Shown here: piece after piece, positions 53,311 through 62,630 of the stretch
Position numbering within the stretch: the first letter of the stretch is position 1
Layout: each line of letters starts with the position of its first letter
From: Parasphingorhabdus cellanae
Lineage (GTDB): Bacteria > Pseudomonadota > Alphaproteobacteria > Sphingomonadales > Sphingomonadaceae
Length of the DNA stretch: 64,000 bases
Reading direction: 5' to 3'
NCBI RefSeq assembly: GCF_017498565.1
Contig: NZ_CP071794.1
Location: forward strand, 1,426,001 to 1,490,000
Notes under the pieces: model-generated
The model's input: the letters and a program-made list of their open reading frames with translations, nothing else
Database searches by the model: none
Told to the model about the DNA's origin: nothing
Position numbers and translations under genes: made by a program

Positions 53311-54534
53311 CTAAATATGCGCAAAAAATTTGGAGAATGCGTTTTCCAATAATTCTCGGGGCATTGCAGCTGTCGTCTCACTGAATTTTACCTCCATGGC
53401 GCATGTACTTTCGCTTTCGTAGTTCCAAAATACATTTGTGAACCAAACACCCGTTTCCTTTGCCGCTTCAATTTGAGCTGCTTCGGCGACATGCGCTGGA
53501 ACCGGTAGAAGAACATGGAAGAAATTCGATTGTGGTGGATTGGGGGAAACCGAATATTGGCTTGTCTGGTCAACAAACGCTGCATAGCTGCGCGTCATTT
53601 TTACGAGCCCGTCTATTTCCACCAGCTTGTTATCAATTAAGCGCAGTGTATCGCAGACAACCGGCCAGTGCTCCGACACAACACCGCCGAGCCGGGATCT
53701 CCAGACTCTCGCAGTTTCTATAAAATCCTTATCTCCAACAAGAGCGGCACCACCAAAAGCGCCAATATCTTTATAAAAAGATACGTACACTGACGAAAAC
53801 CCATCTGCTATCTCAGCGAACGATCTCTGATTATAGAACGAACGACAACTCCATATCCTGGCTCCGTCCATATGGAGTGGTACACCAAGCGCATGCGACC
53901 TGCTTTTTAAAGCTTCAAGCTCTTCCCAAGTCGGCAATATACCGCCGCTATGACGCTGCGGCATTTCGATTATCATGCACGCAGCTGACTTATCAATCGA
54001 CTCCGCTTTTAAGGGCTCTCGCCACTCTCCCCCAATTGATGGCTCAAAACCATGGGCGTGCTTGTAGCCGTCTTCCTCGTGGAGAACCAAATGCGATGTC
54101 GGATGCATCTGCAAAATGTTTCGTTCGGTCCTGTCACCATGGATTCGAATGGCTATACTTTGGGCGAGTGTACCAGTCGGACACCACATAGCTGACGGCT
54201 TACCAAACAACGCAGCAACCTTGCTTTCCAATTGGGAGATCGCTTCTCCTTTACAATAATACTCCTCACTCAAACCCGCGGATCGCATATAATTTTCGAT
54301 AAGCGGCAACCGATCGGAAAACGATTTCTCAAAATGTTGAAAGGGGAACGCAAGGTCATGTTCAATCGTTAGATCCTCTTTGGTTATCGCTTGGCTACTA
54401 GTCCGAGCTTTCTCCGAGTCGCGTTTACCGCCAACCCCCAAAGGCGCACTAAGGCCAGCGGTATATCCAACATTCGCGGCGCCGCTGGCGCAAACAGCCA
54501 TTCCCGTCAGTAAATTGCGCCTTGTTTTCTCCAC
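53311..54534 (-). CDS. Threonine aldolase/beta-eliminating lyase family enzyme with Tat signal
   Basis: 407 aa from a GTG at 54534, which aligns its N-terminus (KTRRNLLTGMAVCASGA) with the racemase signal next door and has GGAG 9 nt upstream. An ATG at 54552 and a further one at 54606 are alternatives that would bury the signal and overlap the operators. The fold-I domain has LHMDGARIWSC (PLP-binding Asp) and the PLP lysine in VSFYKDIGAFGGAAL (Lys255). The family cleaves threonine or allo-threonine to glycine and acetaldehyde. Export by Tat is unusual for it. Confidence 0.87.
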   Translation of the reverse strand: MEKTRRNLLTGMAVCASGAANVGYTAGLSAPLGVGGKRDSEKARTSSQAITKEDLTIEHDLAFPFQHFEKSFSDRLPLIENYMRSAGLSEEYYCKGEAISQLESKVAALFGKPSAMWCPTGTLAQSIAIRIHGDRTERNILQMHPTSHLVLHEEDGYKHAHGFEPSIGGEWREPLKAESIDKSAACMIIEMPQRHSGGILPTWEELEALKSRSHALGVPLHMDGARIWSCRSFYNQRSFAEIADGFSSVYVSFYKDIGAFGGAALVGDKDFIETARVWRSRLGGVVSEHWPVVCDTLRLIDNKLVEIDGLVKMTRSYAAFVDQTSQYSVSPNPPQSNFFHVLLPVPAHVAEAAQIEAAKETGVWFTNVFWNYESESTCAMEVKFSETTAAMPRELLENAFSKFFAHI

Positions 54535-54554
54535 CGCATAAACTCCAAGCATCA

Positions 54555-54602
54555 GATCGCTGATTGTATCCAATCTATTTATATTGTATTCAATCAGCGA
54601 TC
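54555..54602. promoter_or_regulatory. Tandem GntR-type operators within a 12-bp inverted repeat
   Basis: Two dyads, ATTGTATCCAAT (54563-54574) and ATTGTATTCAAT (54583-54594), are spaced 20 bp apart, two helical turns. They lie inside larger perfect arms GATCGCTGATTG (54555-54566) and CAATCAGCGATC (54591-54602). The position is 21 bp upstream of the aldolase GTG. The operon-encoded FCD-type GntR protein is the probable ligand. Confidence 0.72.
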
Positions 54603-54957
54603 GCAAAACTTGTCAAGCGCTGCCTGGTCAGGCTTCCTTTATTATCATCTCCGGAATCAGCGAGCGTTGGTTCGGAAACAATGCCTATCGGGATGGAGAC
54701 TTGGCGGTTCTTTCTCGTCAAAAACTTACAGAAAAACCCAAAATAGTGCTACCACTCGGCAATGATCTTGGAGCACTTCTAGTGTTCTTGATCCAAGGGT
54801 CGTGCTGTCAAAGTTCATTGCTGAACAGCGGATTTTCCCAAACCAATGTCGGAGAGACTTTTGTGGATATGTCGGATTTCATGGGATATCTTCTGTAGGT
54901 TTTTGATGCCGTAACGGAACCGTTGGGCCGATGACACGAGATACTGAATGCATCCAT
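54603..54957. other. Interval upstream of the PLP-enzyme operon
   Basis: No gene recognised. Short plus-strand frames (54564-54746, 54584-54898) lack ribosome binding sites and domains. The promoter of the aldolase operon lies at the left end. Confidence 0.4.
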
Positions 54958-56283
54958 TCAACATGGCGAAAGAATTTCCGCTTGGACTGGAATGCCCAGA
55001 CATTTGGCAAGCCACAATTGATTCTGCCCAGGATAATTGCTCAAAATTTCCAGCAACTGCGTTGTTTTTGCTGGCTTCTGATTCAAAATATCGCGAGAGA
55101 ATTTCAGAAAATCAACCTTGCCCATTCGATTATAGAGACCATGAAGCAATATGCCTGCTGAGTCGTAGAGCACATTATGGGCGCGGGGATGATTGCGCGG
55201 CAGCCCGAAGATATGCGGAACCTCTGCAGACCTCTTCCTTGCAATGGAAACGCTTTCTTCCAGTGTACGAAACCCCATATCGTCAAGTATCAACCACGCA
55301 TAAAAAGTCGCAAAACCCTCATTTCTCCAATCCTCCCATGTTGACGTCGGCGCGTGGTTCCACCAAAAATGAGCAGTCTCATGGGCAACAAGATTGGCAA
55401 GCGCTCCGGGTTCATCTGCTCGCGTCAATACCCAATAATTACCCCGTGAATAAGAAGGGCCTGATCGACGATCGCTCAAAATAAATTTCAGCGCTTGGTC
55501 TGATACCCCACTTAACGAACCCAAATGTTCTGTAAGGAAATCTAGGGCACCGGACGCAATTGGCACTATTCTTTCGGCATCTGATTTACGATCTTCAAAA
55601 TGCGCAATCTCAACGTTGGTTGTGCCCTTTTCTGTGGCGACCACCGACAGCTTCTCACCTGCTAAAAAGGTAAAGTCGATACCCGGAGACATTCGCCTAA
55701 AATGGATTGTATCGCCCCATTGCTCCAGCTTCCCATTGCCTGACATGTTCCATCCATGTGGCAGGCTCAGGCGCGCATCGAAGGTAAATTTGCCCGTGTC
55801 AGCATCTCCCTCGATCACCGGAATCCAGGCTGCATAAAGACCTGTTTCTAATGCTTCTGTTTGTTCTGAACCCCATTGAGAACCATAGTCTATTTCCGTT
55901 CTAGGGATCGCGTAAGAAATAGTCAGCCTACACAATCGCTTACCACATTTCGGCCACTTGAATCTAAGTGGGCGACCTCGGACAATGAATGGGTTGGGAG
56001 GCTCCCCTTCAATCAGAAAGTCATATTTTAAATCTGTATCATTTGCCTTGACCGTCAGGTTTGTTGCACCGCGATTCAGTATCAAGCCATCATCGTGATA
56101 TGTGGAGGATGGATTGATAATGGCTGTGACCAATATTTCCGTTTGATGTAACAGAGAAATGTCCAGCTCAAAATGTGTGTTCGAGCTGCTTGGCGCGACC
56201 TCGGCATGGCCTTTGTGCAGAAAGATGTCGCTAAAATTCATCAGGCCGATAACACTAAGCCAGACCAAATATTTTCTTTTCAT
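54958..56283 (-). CDS. M1 family (gluzincin) metallopeptidase-like, exported
   Basis: 441 aa from ATG 56283, with a signal peptide (YLVWLSVIGLMNF...GHAEV). The zinc site is intact: HETAHFWWNH (HExxH) followed 18 residues later by Glu in WRNEGFATFYAW. The N-terminal beta-rich part carries LEQWGDTIHFRRMSPGIDF. It is shorter than full M1 aminopeptidases (about 600-870 aa) and lacks the usual long C-terminal helical domain, so it resembles compact M1/M61-like enzymes. It probably acts on periplasmic peptides. A longer frame to 56373 adds no domain. Confidence 0.82.
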   Translation of the reverse strand: MKRKYLVWLSVIGLMNFSDIFLHKGHAEVAPSSSNTHFELDISLLHQTEILVTAIINPSSTYHDDGLILNRGATNLTVKANDTDLKYDFLIEGEPPNPFIVRGRPLRFKWPKCGKRLCRLTISYAIPRTEIDYGSQWGSEQTEALETGLYAAWIPVIEGDADTGKFTFDARLSLPHGWNMSGNGKLEQWGDTIHFRRMSPGIDFTFLAGEKLSVVATEKGTTNVEIAHFEDRKSDAERIVPIASGALDFLTEHLGSLSGVSDQALKFILSDRRSGPSYSRGNYWVLTRADEPGALANLVAHETAHFWWNHAPTSTWEDWRNEGFATFYAWLILDDMGFRTLEESVSIARKRSAEVPHIFGLPRNHPRAHNVLYDSAGILLHGLYNRMGKVDFLKFSRDILNQKPAKTTQLLEILSNYPGQNQLWLAKCLGIPVQAEILSPC

Positions 56284-56384
56284 GTCCAGAGCCCTAGTTT
56301 GAATATATTTCGAAATTCGATCTAGCACATGGATTTCAACCGGTTCTTGCATATTGCAAGGTCCCACCGTCAACCAAAGCTATA

Positions 56385-56528
56385 CTAAGCGCCGAATTCC
56401 AATAGCTTTCTGAGCCTTTCAAGCGATTGCGCCCAATGCTTGTCCATCTCGCGTAGAGTGATCTTTCTGCCTGAAGACACTCGGTGCTCGGCCGTTTCGC
56501 TGCGCCTCATCGGTTTTTTCTTACTCAT
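56385..56528 (-). CDS. Small basic protein (47 aa)
   Basis: A short minus-strand frame (KKKPMRRSETAEHRVSSGRK then EMDKHWAQSLERLRKLLEF). The C-terminal WAQSLERLRKLL resembles the last helix of AHSA1/SRPBCC-type proteins, so this may be the tail of a lost gene. It lies between the peptidase and outer membrane protein genes. Confidence 0.35.
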   Translation of the reverse strand: MSKKKPMRRSETAEHRVSSGRKITLREMDKHWAQSLERLRKLLEFGA

Positions 56529-56551
56529 CAATATAATCAGCCAATCGTTCA

Positions 56552-57736
56552 TTAAAAAAAGCAGGTAAGACGCAGCGTGATGTAGTCATCCTCATTAAAT
56601 ACCCTCAACGGATCGATCGCATCAGCATTCGCAAAAAACTGTCCCTCGACTTCGAATTGAAAATTCTCACCCAATCTGCGCTCCGCTTCCAGCCGGATGC
56701 TTGTCGACCCATTTTCCAGATCAAAAACGCTTCCCACCAAAAGCGAGGAGTCCTGAGTATCATTAAGCGCCATGCGTGTTCCCAAAAACAGATCGTTATT
56801 GAACACAGTCACTGGAGCGCTCTCACTTCGGTTGTCATACAAATATTCAGCAAGAATCCCGACATCGGTTGATGAAGCGAACGCCTGATATAGTGTATAT
56901 TCAAAACCACCCACTGCCGCTTGGAAGGTCTCTCCATATCCTGCTCTTTGGATCCCCTCAAATTTCCAAAGCCACGCACCCGACGTATATTGCGCTTCAA
57001 CGCCAATTTGACCTATGCGATCATAAAATGGCCGCAGATTGTCTGTTCCGGCAATTTGTTCAAAAACAGGCTCGCGGCTTGTCCCATAAAATCCGCTCAA
57101 TGCTATATCCCAGTCGCCAAGGGTGTGGGAATAACGACCAGCCAAGTCCAAAGCGAACTCTTCAGCGCCGCTATCGAAGCGCGCTTCATCAACCACCAAA
57201 ATTGGTGATCTGAGTCTGGCTCGAGCACTGGGGACAGAGCGTTCCCGAAATCCCGACATCACGAAAACATCCAGCCGCCCCCAGTCACGTTGGGTTCCTA
57301 TTCGTATCATTGGCTGCCCAAGAAATGACTCCTCATCAATATCTTCCAACCCATCGATTTGATTGACGATATTCACGAGATGACGAGATTCTGTCACTCC
57401 CCAAAAGACAGAACCGATCCCCAGCAGCGCATCCCAACCGTCGCCGAAATGTTCAACACTGGCTTCTCTCACATCGACGTGGGAGCGATTACTATCCCGG
57501 CTATCCAGTCGCACAAAGGGATTGAACCGAACGGTTGAAGTTTGATCATCTGTCGTGAACTGAAACTCGGGTTCTGCAAATATCGAAATCTGTGCACCAG
57601 ATAACTGAGCCGGATATTGCGCCTGCTGCGTAAAAACCCTGCTTTCGATACCCGCACTTCCAGTAACCTCTGTTTCACCGGCATGCGCCAGCGAAGCGGT
57701 GAACAAAAGTGTGATGAAGACAATCTGTTTCATCAC
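56552..57736 (-). CDS. Outer membrane beta-barrel protein of an RND-type operon
   Basis: 394 aa. The signal peptide ends SLAHA. The body alternates polar and hydrophobic residues in beta-strands throughout, and the last residue is Phe (LTCFF), the usual outer membrane insertion signal. It resembles DUF1302-like barrels. It is the third gene of the RND-LolA-like-barrel operon, 2 bp after the LolA-like gene. It probably serves as the outer membrane partner of the RND protein for lipid or hydrophobic cargo. Confidence 0.75.
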   Translation of the reverse strand: MMKQIVFITLLFTASLAHAGETEVTGSAGIESRVFTQQAQYPAQLSGAQISIFAEPEFQFTTDDQTSTVRFNPFVRLDSRDSNRSHVDVREASVEHFGDGWDALLGIGSVFWGVTESRHLVNIVNQIDGLEDIDEESFLGQPMIRIGTQRDWGRLDVFVMSGFRERSVPSARARLRSPILVVDEARFDSGAEEFALDLAGRYSHTLGDWDIALSGFYGTSREPVFEQIAGTDNLRPFYDRIGQIGVEAQYTSGAWLWKFEGIQRAGYGETFQAAVGGFEYTLYQAFASSTDVGILAEYLYDNRSESAPVTVFNNDLFLGTRMALNDTQDSSLLVGSVFDLENGSTSIRLEAERRLGENFQFEVEGQFFANADAIDPLRVFNEDDYITLRLTCFF

Positions 57737-57738
57737 GC

Positions 57739-58539
57739 TTATCTCAAACGAGCCAGCGAGCCTTTGACAAAATCGCTTGATGAGAGCTTCCGGTTGAAAG
57801 CAAACTGTCCAAACACTAACGCTGTGAATTTGCCGTTGCGATGATTGGTCATTTCAAGGCGATGGGCCCTCCAAAACCGTCCTGAATATTTTCGATAATC
57901 GCTGAATTTCAGAGTTTTGACCCGGCTTCCGGCGCGATTGAAAAACTCGATACGTCGAAATTGAGCGTCCTTTTGATCAATCCAGGCAATTTGTTTGCTA
58001 TATCCCGAATGTCGATAAAGAGGTTTTCTTTCAATCACATCACATATGCGGCTACCACATTTTTCTTGCCGCAGGAATTGATAGGTGAATTTCCCAAATT
58101 CCTGTGAAGTGAAATCCTCATAAGCAAATTCACTGCCAAGGAAGGGGCCGGACTTGTTCACTGAAGCTATTCTTTTCACGCGCTTGAGCGCGGGTAGAAA
58201 TATCCATTGATCATCTGGCTTGGTGAGCTTTGCGTGCGAGAGAAAGGTTGTTCCTTTTACATCTGCCGGGGTGCGCATTATCAAGACACTTTTGTCACCT
58301 ACCTTGCCGTTCACGCGCTCCAAAGTTCGAATTTGCAGTGTCCTTTTTGTTTGTTGACCTTGCGCGTTGCGAAGGATCATTTGCAGATCAACGACGCTGC
58401 TTTTGAAACCATCATCGCTCGTGTCACTTTTTTTCGCAATTTGGATCGCCCGCTCCTTGCCGCTTTGCGCCAGGGTCGACGCTGGCATCGCGGACAGCGC
58501 AAGCAGGCCGAGTATCAATGTTCCTTTAAAATATGTCAT
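57739..58539 (-). CDS. Outer membrane lipoprotein-sorting-like protein (LolA fold)
   Basis: 266 aa from ATG 58539 (GGAAGG upstream), with a signal peptide ending STLAQ. The mature part has the LolA/LolB-like half-barrel pattern of the MMPL-linked family: MILRNAQGQQTKRTLQIRTL, DVKGTTFLSHAKL, QWIFLPALKRVKRIAS and FEDFT-type segments. Members are thought to carry lipids or lipoproteins across the periplasm for a partner RND protein. It sits 4 bp after the RND gene, so it is cotranscribed. Confidence 0.85.
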   Translation of the reverse strand: MTYFKGTLILGLLALSAMPASTLAQSGKERAIQIAKKSDTSDDGFKSSVVDLQMILRNAQGQQTKRTLQIRTLERVNGKVGDKSVLIMRTPADVKGTTFLSHAKLTKPDDQWIFLPALKRVKRIASVNKSGPFLGSEFAYEDFTSQEFGKFTYQFLRQEKCGSRICDVIERKPLYRHSGYSKQIAWIDQKDAQFRRIEFFNRAGSRVKTLKFSDYRKYSGRFWRAHRLEMTNHRNGKFTALVFGQFAFNRKLSSSDFVKGSLARLR

Positions 58540-58543
58540 GGGA

Positions 58544-60883
58544 TTATCCTTCCTGTATGTGCGTCTCACGCTTTGCGCCGATCAGGAGCATCGCTGGTAA
58601 GACGGTGAAATCAAAAATTAGCGCAATGATGATTGTGATCGCGGTCAGCAAACCGAGTTGGGAATTTACAGCGAACACAGACGTTGCCAGAACAGCGAAA
58701 CCTACCGCAACAATAAGAGTCGTGGTCGCCATGGCGCCGCCGACCCGCGTAAAGGCAAACGCTATAGCCGCCTCGGGAGGCAATCCGTTTTCACGGCGCC
58801 CTTGCAAGTATTTTGCAATGAAATGGATGGTATCATCGACCACAATTCCAAGAGATGTGGCACCGATGACGGATGCTGCCATCCCTATTTTTCCGACCAG
58901 TAATCCCCAAAGACCAAAGGCAATAATCGGTGGCACCAAATTGGGTACAAGACTGAGGAGACCAAATTTGACGCTTCTCAGTCCAATCATGATCGACATA
59001 CCGACCAGCACCACGGCAAGCAAAGTACCAGAGAACATGGCATCCACGTTGCGTTTAGAGATATAAGAGAACATGACAGAAGGGCCGGTTGGGCGCGCAG
59101 GCTCCAGATCATGTGCGTTGGTTTTAGAAAACCAGGCCTGGATATCCTCGCTGAGTTTCCGCAAATCCTGCGCTGTCGGGTCGTTCATCGAAAGGCTGAC
59201 ACGCGTTGCAGATTTGTCGACGGCAATGCGGTCATTTAAATCAAGGCCGTAGGGAAGCGATAGTTCGTAAAGCAGCAAGTATTGCGCCGCCAATTCTGAA
59301 CTGTCTGGTAATTTTCTGAAATTCGCATCGTCGCCATGCATGTTCATATTGAGGCGTTTGGCTACGTCAGAATAGGCGTAGACATGTCTCACATGAGGTT
59401 GCTGCCGTGCCCATTTCGCAAAAGCGTCGAGCTGCGTGAGATATTCGGGATTGTTGATGCCTTCAGGCTCGCCCGATGATACGGACACCTCAAAAATATC
59501 CGCCGATTTTAGAACATCTATACCAAGTTCGAGATCGTGACGAAATTCCATCTCATGACCAAAATATTCAGCAAATCGGTCATTATTCTGATTGAGCGTC
59601 GCCAACGCGCCGAAACCCAGCGTGATCAACCCTCCAATCACAAATATTTGCTTGGGGCGCCGGGCAACAAAGCCTGAATAAGCACTCAACCATCGCTCTA
59701 GCCAACCTGTCTTTGCTTGAGTTGCCGGTTTCAACGGCATCAGCATCAGCAGTGCAGGAACCAAGACCAACGAATATAACCAAGCCGCGATTACGCCAAT
59801 GGCCGTGAGCGTTCCCAGCGTCCGAAACGGCGGTGAATCTGAAAAGTTCAAACTGAGGAAACCAATAGCGGTCGTGATACTTGTCAACGAGATAGCCGCC
59901 AGATTGGATTTCAATGCTGCGGTTATGGCTTCGCGCTTAGGCAAACAATTCGCCAGATTGCGTTTAACCGCCCATATCAAGTGAACGGAATCTGCCACCG
60001 CCAATGTCAATATTATTGTCGGGGCAGCGATCGCGATTGGCATGAGTTTTATGCCGACCCAACCAGCGAGTCCCAGTGCGGTCACTGTTGAGAGTCCGAT
60101 CACCAGCAAAGTTGCCACGGTTCCTGAAAAGGATCGCAACAAGACAAGCACCAACAGCAACATCACGGCATATGTAAGCGGGATAAGCGTTTCAGAGTCT
60201 GTCTGACCGGCCTCGTTGAACGCATTGTTGAACATTGTCGTGCCTGAAAGTGCCACTTGAAGCGACGGATATTGCGCTTCAATTTCGTCGACCAGTGACC
60301 GCGCCGCAGCAACGGCCTGTGGGATCTCACTAGGATTGAGCTCTGGGAACGGGAGCGTTACCGACACAAGGACAGCCCGGCCATCTTCGGAAATGACATT
60401 GTTGACCAGTGTGGGCTCTCTCAGCGCAATTTTGGCGCGTGACCGAATTTCAGCATCCGACATATTCTCGGTGTCTCGAAACAGATTTTCGACAACCAGT
60501 GAATCGGTTCCATCCGCATATGTGTGCTGATAGTTCGTGATTGAATCGACACGGGACGCGAATGGAATGGTCCACGCCTTTTCGGTCAGAGCTTCCGAGG
60601 CCTCTGCCAAGGAGCGTGAAAATCCTGGCGCTTTTTCATCATAGAGCAGGAAAAACAGATTATCGTTGCGCGTATAAACATTTTGAAATTCACCAAAAGC
60701 AATCAGGTCTGGATTATTCTCACCAAAAAATACCCGGTAGTTTCCATCAAAGGTCAATTTCGAGAGACCGCCGCCGGCGGTGATGCTAACAACGATGATC
60801 ATAAGCGCCAGAAGCCAGCGAAATTTCACGATGAAATCTGAGATATGATATGGTTTGGTGGAGTGGTTGGTTGGTTCTGGCAT
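58544..60883 (-). CDS. RND/MMPL family transporter
   Basis: 779 aa from ATG 60883; a TTG at 60913 would add ten residues. There are twelve membrane helices in two repeats, each with a large periplasmic loop, as in MMPL/HpnN-like RND exporters. Visible are LALMIIVVSITAGG, the helix 4 DSVHLIWAVKR and its counterpart DDTIHFIAKYLQG, which carry the proton-relay acidic residues, and the Gly-rich transmembrane segments between them. It is the first gene of an operon with a LolA-like carrier and a barrel protein. The cargo is probably a lipid or hydrophobic compound. Confidence 0.9.
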   Translation of the reverse strand: MPEPTNHSTKPYHISDFIVKFRWLLALMIIVVSITAGGGLSKLTFDGNYRVFFGENNPDLIAFGEFQNVYTRNDNLFFLLYDEKAPGFSRSLAEASEALTEKAWTIPFASRVDSITNYQHTYADGTDSLVVENLFRDTENMSDAEIRSRAKIALREPTLVNNVISEDGRAVLVSVTLPFPELNPSEIPQAVAAARSLVDEIEAQYPSLQVALSGTTMFNNAFNEAGQTDSETLIPLTYAVMLLLVLVLLRSFSGTVATLLVIGLSTVTALGLAGWVGIKLMPIAIAAPTIILTLAVADSVHLIWAVKRNLANCLPKREAITAALKSNLAAISLTSITTAIGFLSLNFSDSPPFRTLGTLTAIGVIAAWLYSLVLVPALLMLMPLKPATQAKTGWLERWLSAYSGFVARRPKQIFVIGGLITLGFGALATLNQNNDRFAEYFGHEMEFRHDLELGIDVLKSADIFEVSVSSGEPEGINNPEYLTQLDAFAKWARQQPHVRHVYAYSDVAKRLNMNMHGDDANFRKLPDSSELAAQYLLLYELSLPYGLDLNDRIAVDKSATRVSLSMNDPTAQDLRKLSEDIQAWFSKTNAHDLEPARPTGPSVMFSYISKRNVDAMFSGTLLAVVLVGMSIMIGLRSVKFGLLSLVPNLVPPIIAFGLWGLLVGKIGMAASVIGATSLGIVVDDTIHFIAKYLQGRRENGLPPEAAIAFAFTRVGGAMATTTLIVAVGFAVLATSVFAVNSQLGLLTAITIIIALIFDFTVLPAMLLIGAKRETHIQEG

Positions 60884-61219
60884 AAGATATTTTCGGCCTT
60901 TTTTTGACCGCAAGACTCCCTGCTCTGAGGAATGGCAATTCGCTCAGATTTTTCTGATTTTAATTTCAAAGAACGCTCAGGTTACCGGAACTGCGTCAAT
61001 TTTCGTTTTGTGCAAGGATGACTGTTGCACGCAAAACCGAAACCTTCTCGTTCGCGTGCGATCAATATTTCAGTGTTGGGAGGCGGTCGCAAGAAGGCAG
61101 TAATTGCGTAGAAGCAGCACTACAGGCTACCAGGTACGCGATAACATACTAAGCGGAATGGCCAAATTTAGACGTTTTTTTAGACTGGAATGACCATTAC
61201 ATAGGCTGCAAAAAATAGG
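60884..61219. other. Interval between the RND operon and the HxlR gene
   Basis: No gene or strong signal recognised. The RND operon promoter should lie at its left end. Confidence 0.4.
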
Positions 61220-61582
61220 TCATTTTTTTTGCGGAGGATTCTCTTTCACCCACCAGTCGTGCATGGCCATGAACATTTCCTGCAACTCATGCGCGCGCTT
61301 CGTGGCGGTATATTCGACGCGGGGCGGCACCTCCGGGTAAATTTTGCGTTCAACCAATCCGTCGGCTTCCAGCGCACGCAATTGTTTCGTCAACATCGTC
61401 TGCGTCACTCCATCAATCATCCGGCGCAGTTCGTTGAAACGTTTCATGCCGCGAAAAACCAAAATCTGCAGAATTATAAGTTTCCATTTCCCGCCGATCA
61501 ATTTTGCTATGTCGGGCATGGGACACAATCCGTCTTCATAAACAGGAATGGGTGCAGCTTTCAGTGATGTGACTTTATTCAA
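61220..61582 (-). CDS. HxlR family redox/stress-type transcriptional regulator
   Basis: 120 aa, a single HxlR winged-helix domain: CPMPDIAKLIGGKWKLIILQ, then FNELRRMIDGVTQTMLTKQL and ADGLVERKIYPEVPPRVEY. The conserved Cys20 is present; in several family members this residue senses electrophiles or disulfide stress. It is divergent from the GST operon, 130 bp away, and probably regulates it. A GTATC...GATAC dyad lies at about 61605-61620 between them. Confidence 0.92.
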   Translation of the reverse strand: MNKVTSLKAAPIPVYEDGLCPMPDIAKLIGGKWKLIILQILVFRGMKRFNELRRMIDGVTQTMLTKQLRALEADGLVERKIYPEVPPRVEYTATKRAHELQEMFMAMHDWWVKENPPQKK

Positions 61583-61712
61583 TGCTTCCTCCAGTTTTCA
61601 GAGTTGGTATCTTTCTTGATACTATATACGCAAAATCTGCCTTCTTGCGAAAGAATACCAAACCTATAGTTTCTTTGCAAACACCATTCATCATTTAGGA
61701 AAGTGAACGATT

Positions 61713-62393
61713 ATGACCATGACCGTATATGCCGTATCAGGCGCTCCTCGAGCTTGGAGAGTGCTTGCCGGCCTCACATTCAAAGAACTCGAATATGATA
61801 TTCATTACCTCGAAGCCTCGAAGGGTGAGCATAAAGCCGCCGAATATCTGGAAATCAATCCCCGCGGCACCGTGCCGTCCCTTGTTAAAGATGATCTCAT
61901 CTTGCGGGATTCGATAGGCATTCTGGCCTGGTTGGATCGCGAGTTTCCGAAAAAACCGCTATTTGGGCGAAATGCCGCCGAGGCAGCCAACATCTGGCAA
62001 AATGTACTGGAAACGGTCGATTATCTGCGTGCCGCCCACAATGATGTTTTCTTCTCAATCCTTGTACAGGGAATCCCGGTGACCGAGGCTCCATCTGACG
62101 AGCGCAAGGCGAAGGACCAAGCTGCTGACAAACTTAGGTTTGAATGCGAACGCCTTGAAAAAATGTTGGCTCAGGCAGACTATTTGTGCGGTGACTATCC
62201 AACCGCAGCGGATGCGGTCGCCTTTCCCGATATCCGACTGATACAGCGTGCGATGGAAATAAAGCCCGATGATATGGTGATGCTGGGACTTGATGGATTG
62301 GATCGTGAGTTCCCCAAACTTGAAGCTTGGAAATCTCGCGTGGAAGCTTTGCCCGGAATGTCGAAAACGCTGCCGCCTCATTGGTCGTCATAG
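61713..62393 (+). CDS. Glutathione S-transferase
   Basis: 226 aa. The N-terminal thioredoxin-like domain (1-80) has SGAPRAWRVL with a likely catalytic Ser, the cis-Pro in GTVPSL and the glutathione gamma-glutamyl contact DSIGIL in place of the usual Glu-Ser. The C-terminal helical domain spans about 90-215. A ribosome binding site (AGGAAA) precedes the ATG. First gene of a four-gene plus-strand set. It probably conjugates or isomerises an electrophile under HxlR control. Confidence 0.9.
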   Translation: MTMTVYAVSGAPRAWRVLAGLTFKELEYDIHYLEASKGEHKAAEYLEINPRGTVPSLVKDDLILRDSIGILAWLDREFPKKPLFGRNAAEAANIWQNVLETVDYLRAAHNDVFFSILVQGIPVTEAPSDERKAKDQAADKLRFECERLEKMLAQADYLCGDYPTAADAVAFPDIRLIQRAMEIKPDDMVMLGLDGLDREFPKLEAWKSRVEALPGMSKTLPPHWSS

Positions 62394-62630
62394 GGCTGGA
62401 AGTTGGCCCGGATCAACGCTTTACCATCGTGGTTATTGCAATCGAGGTGCATCGGGGTCGAAAACGATAAGCGATTTGATCGGTATGAATGGCTGTGTAC
62501 TCGCTTCAAAATATATCGGGATTTACAAGAAACTTTCCATATTTCTGTTTCGAAATTGGGAGCAGAGATGGTGCGGCTGGCCAATTAATTTTGCGGACAA
62601 TGGGGTGACCCAAACTTCGAGGAGACCAAT

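Noticed and set aside
50373..54534. Beta-hydroxyaspartate cycle (bhc) cluster
   Set aside because: A dehydratase and a racemase-fold protein are present. However, the racemase looks like a true alanine racemase rather than BhcC, the aldolase is of the fold-I threonine aldolase type, and the aminotransferase and iminosuccinate reductase are missing.
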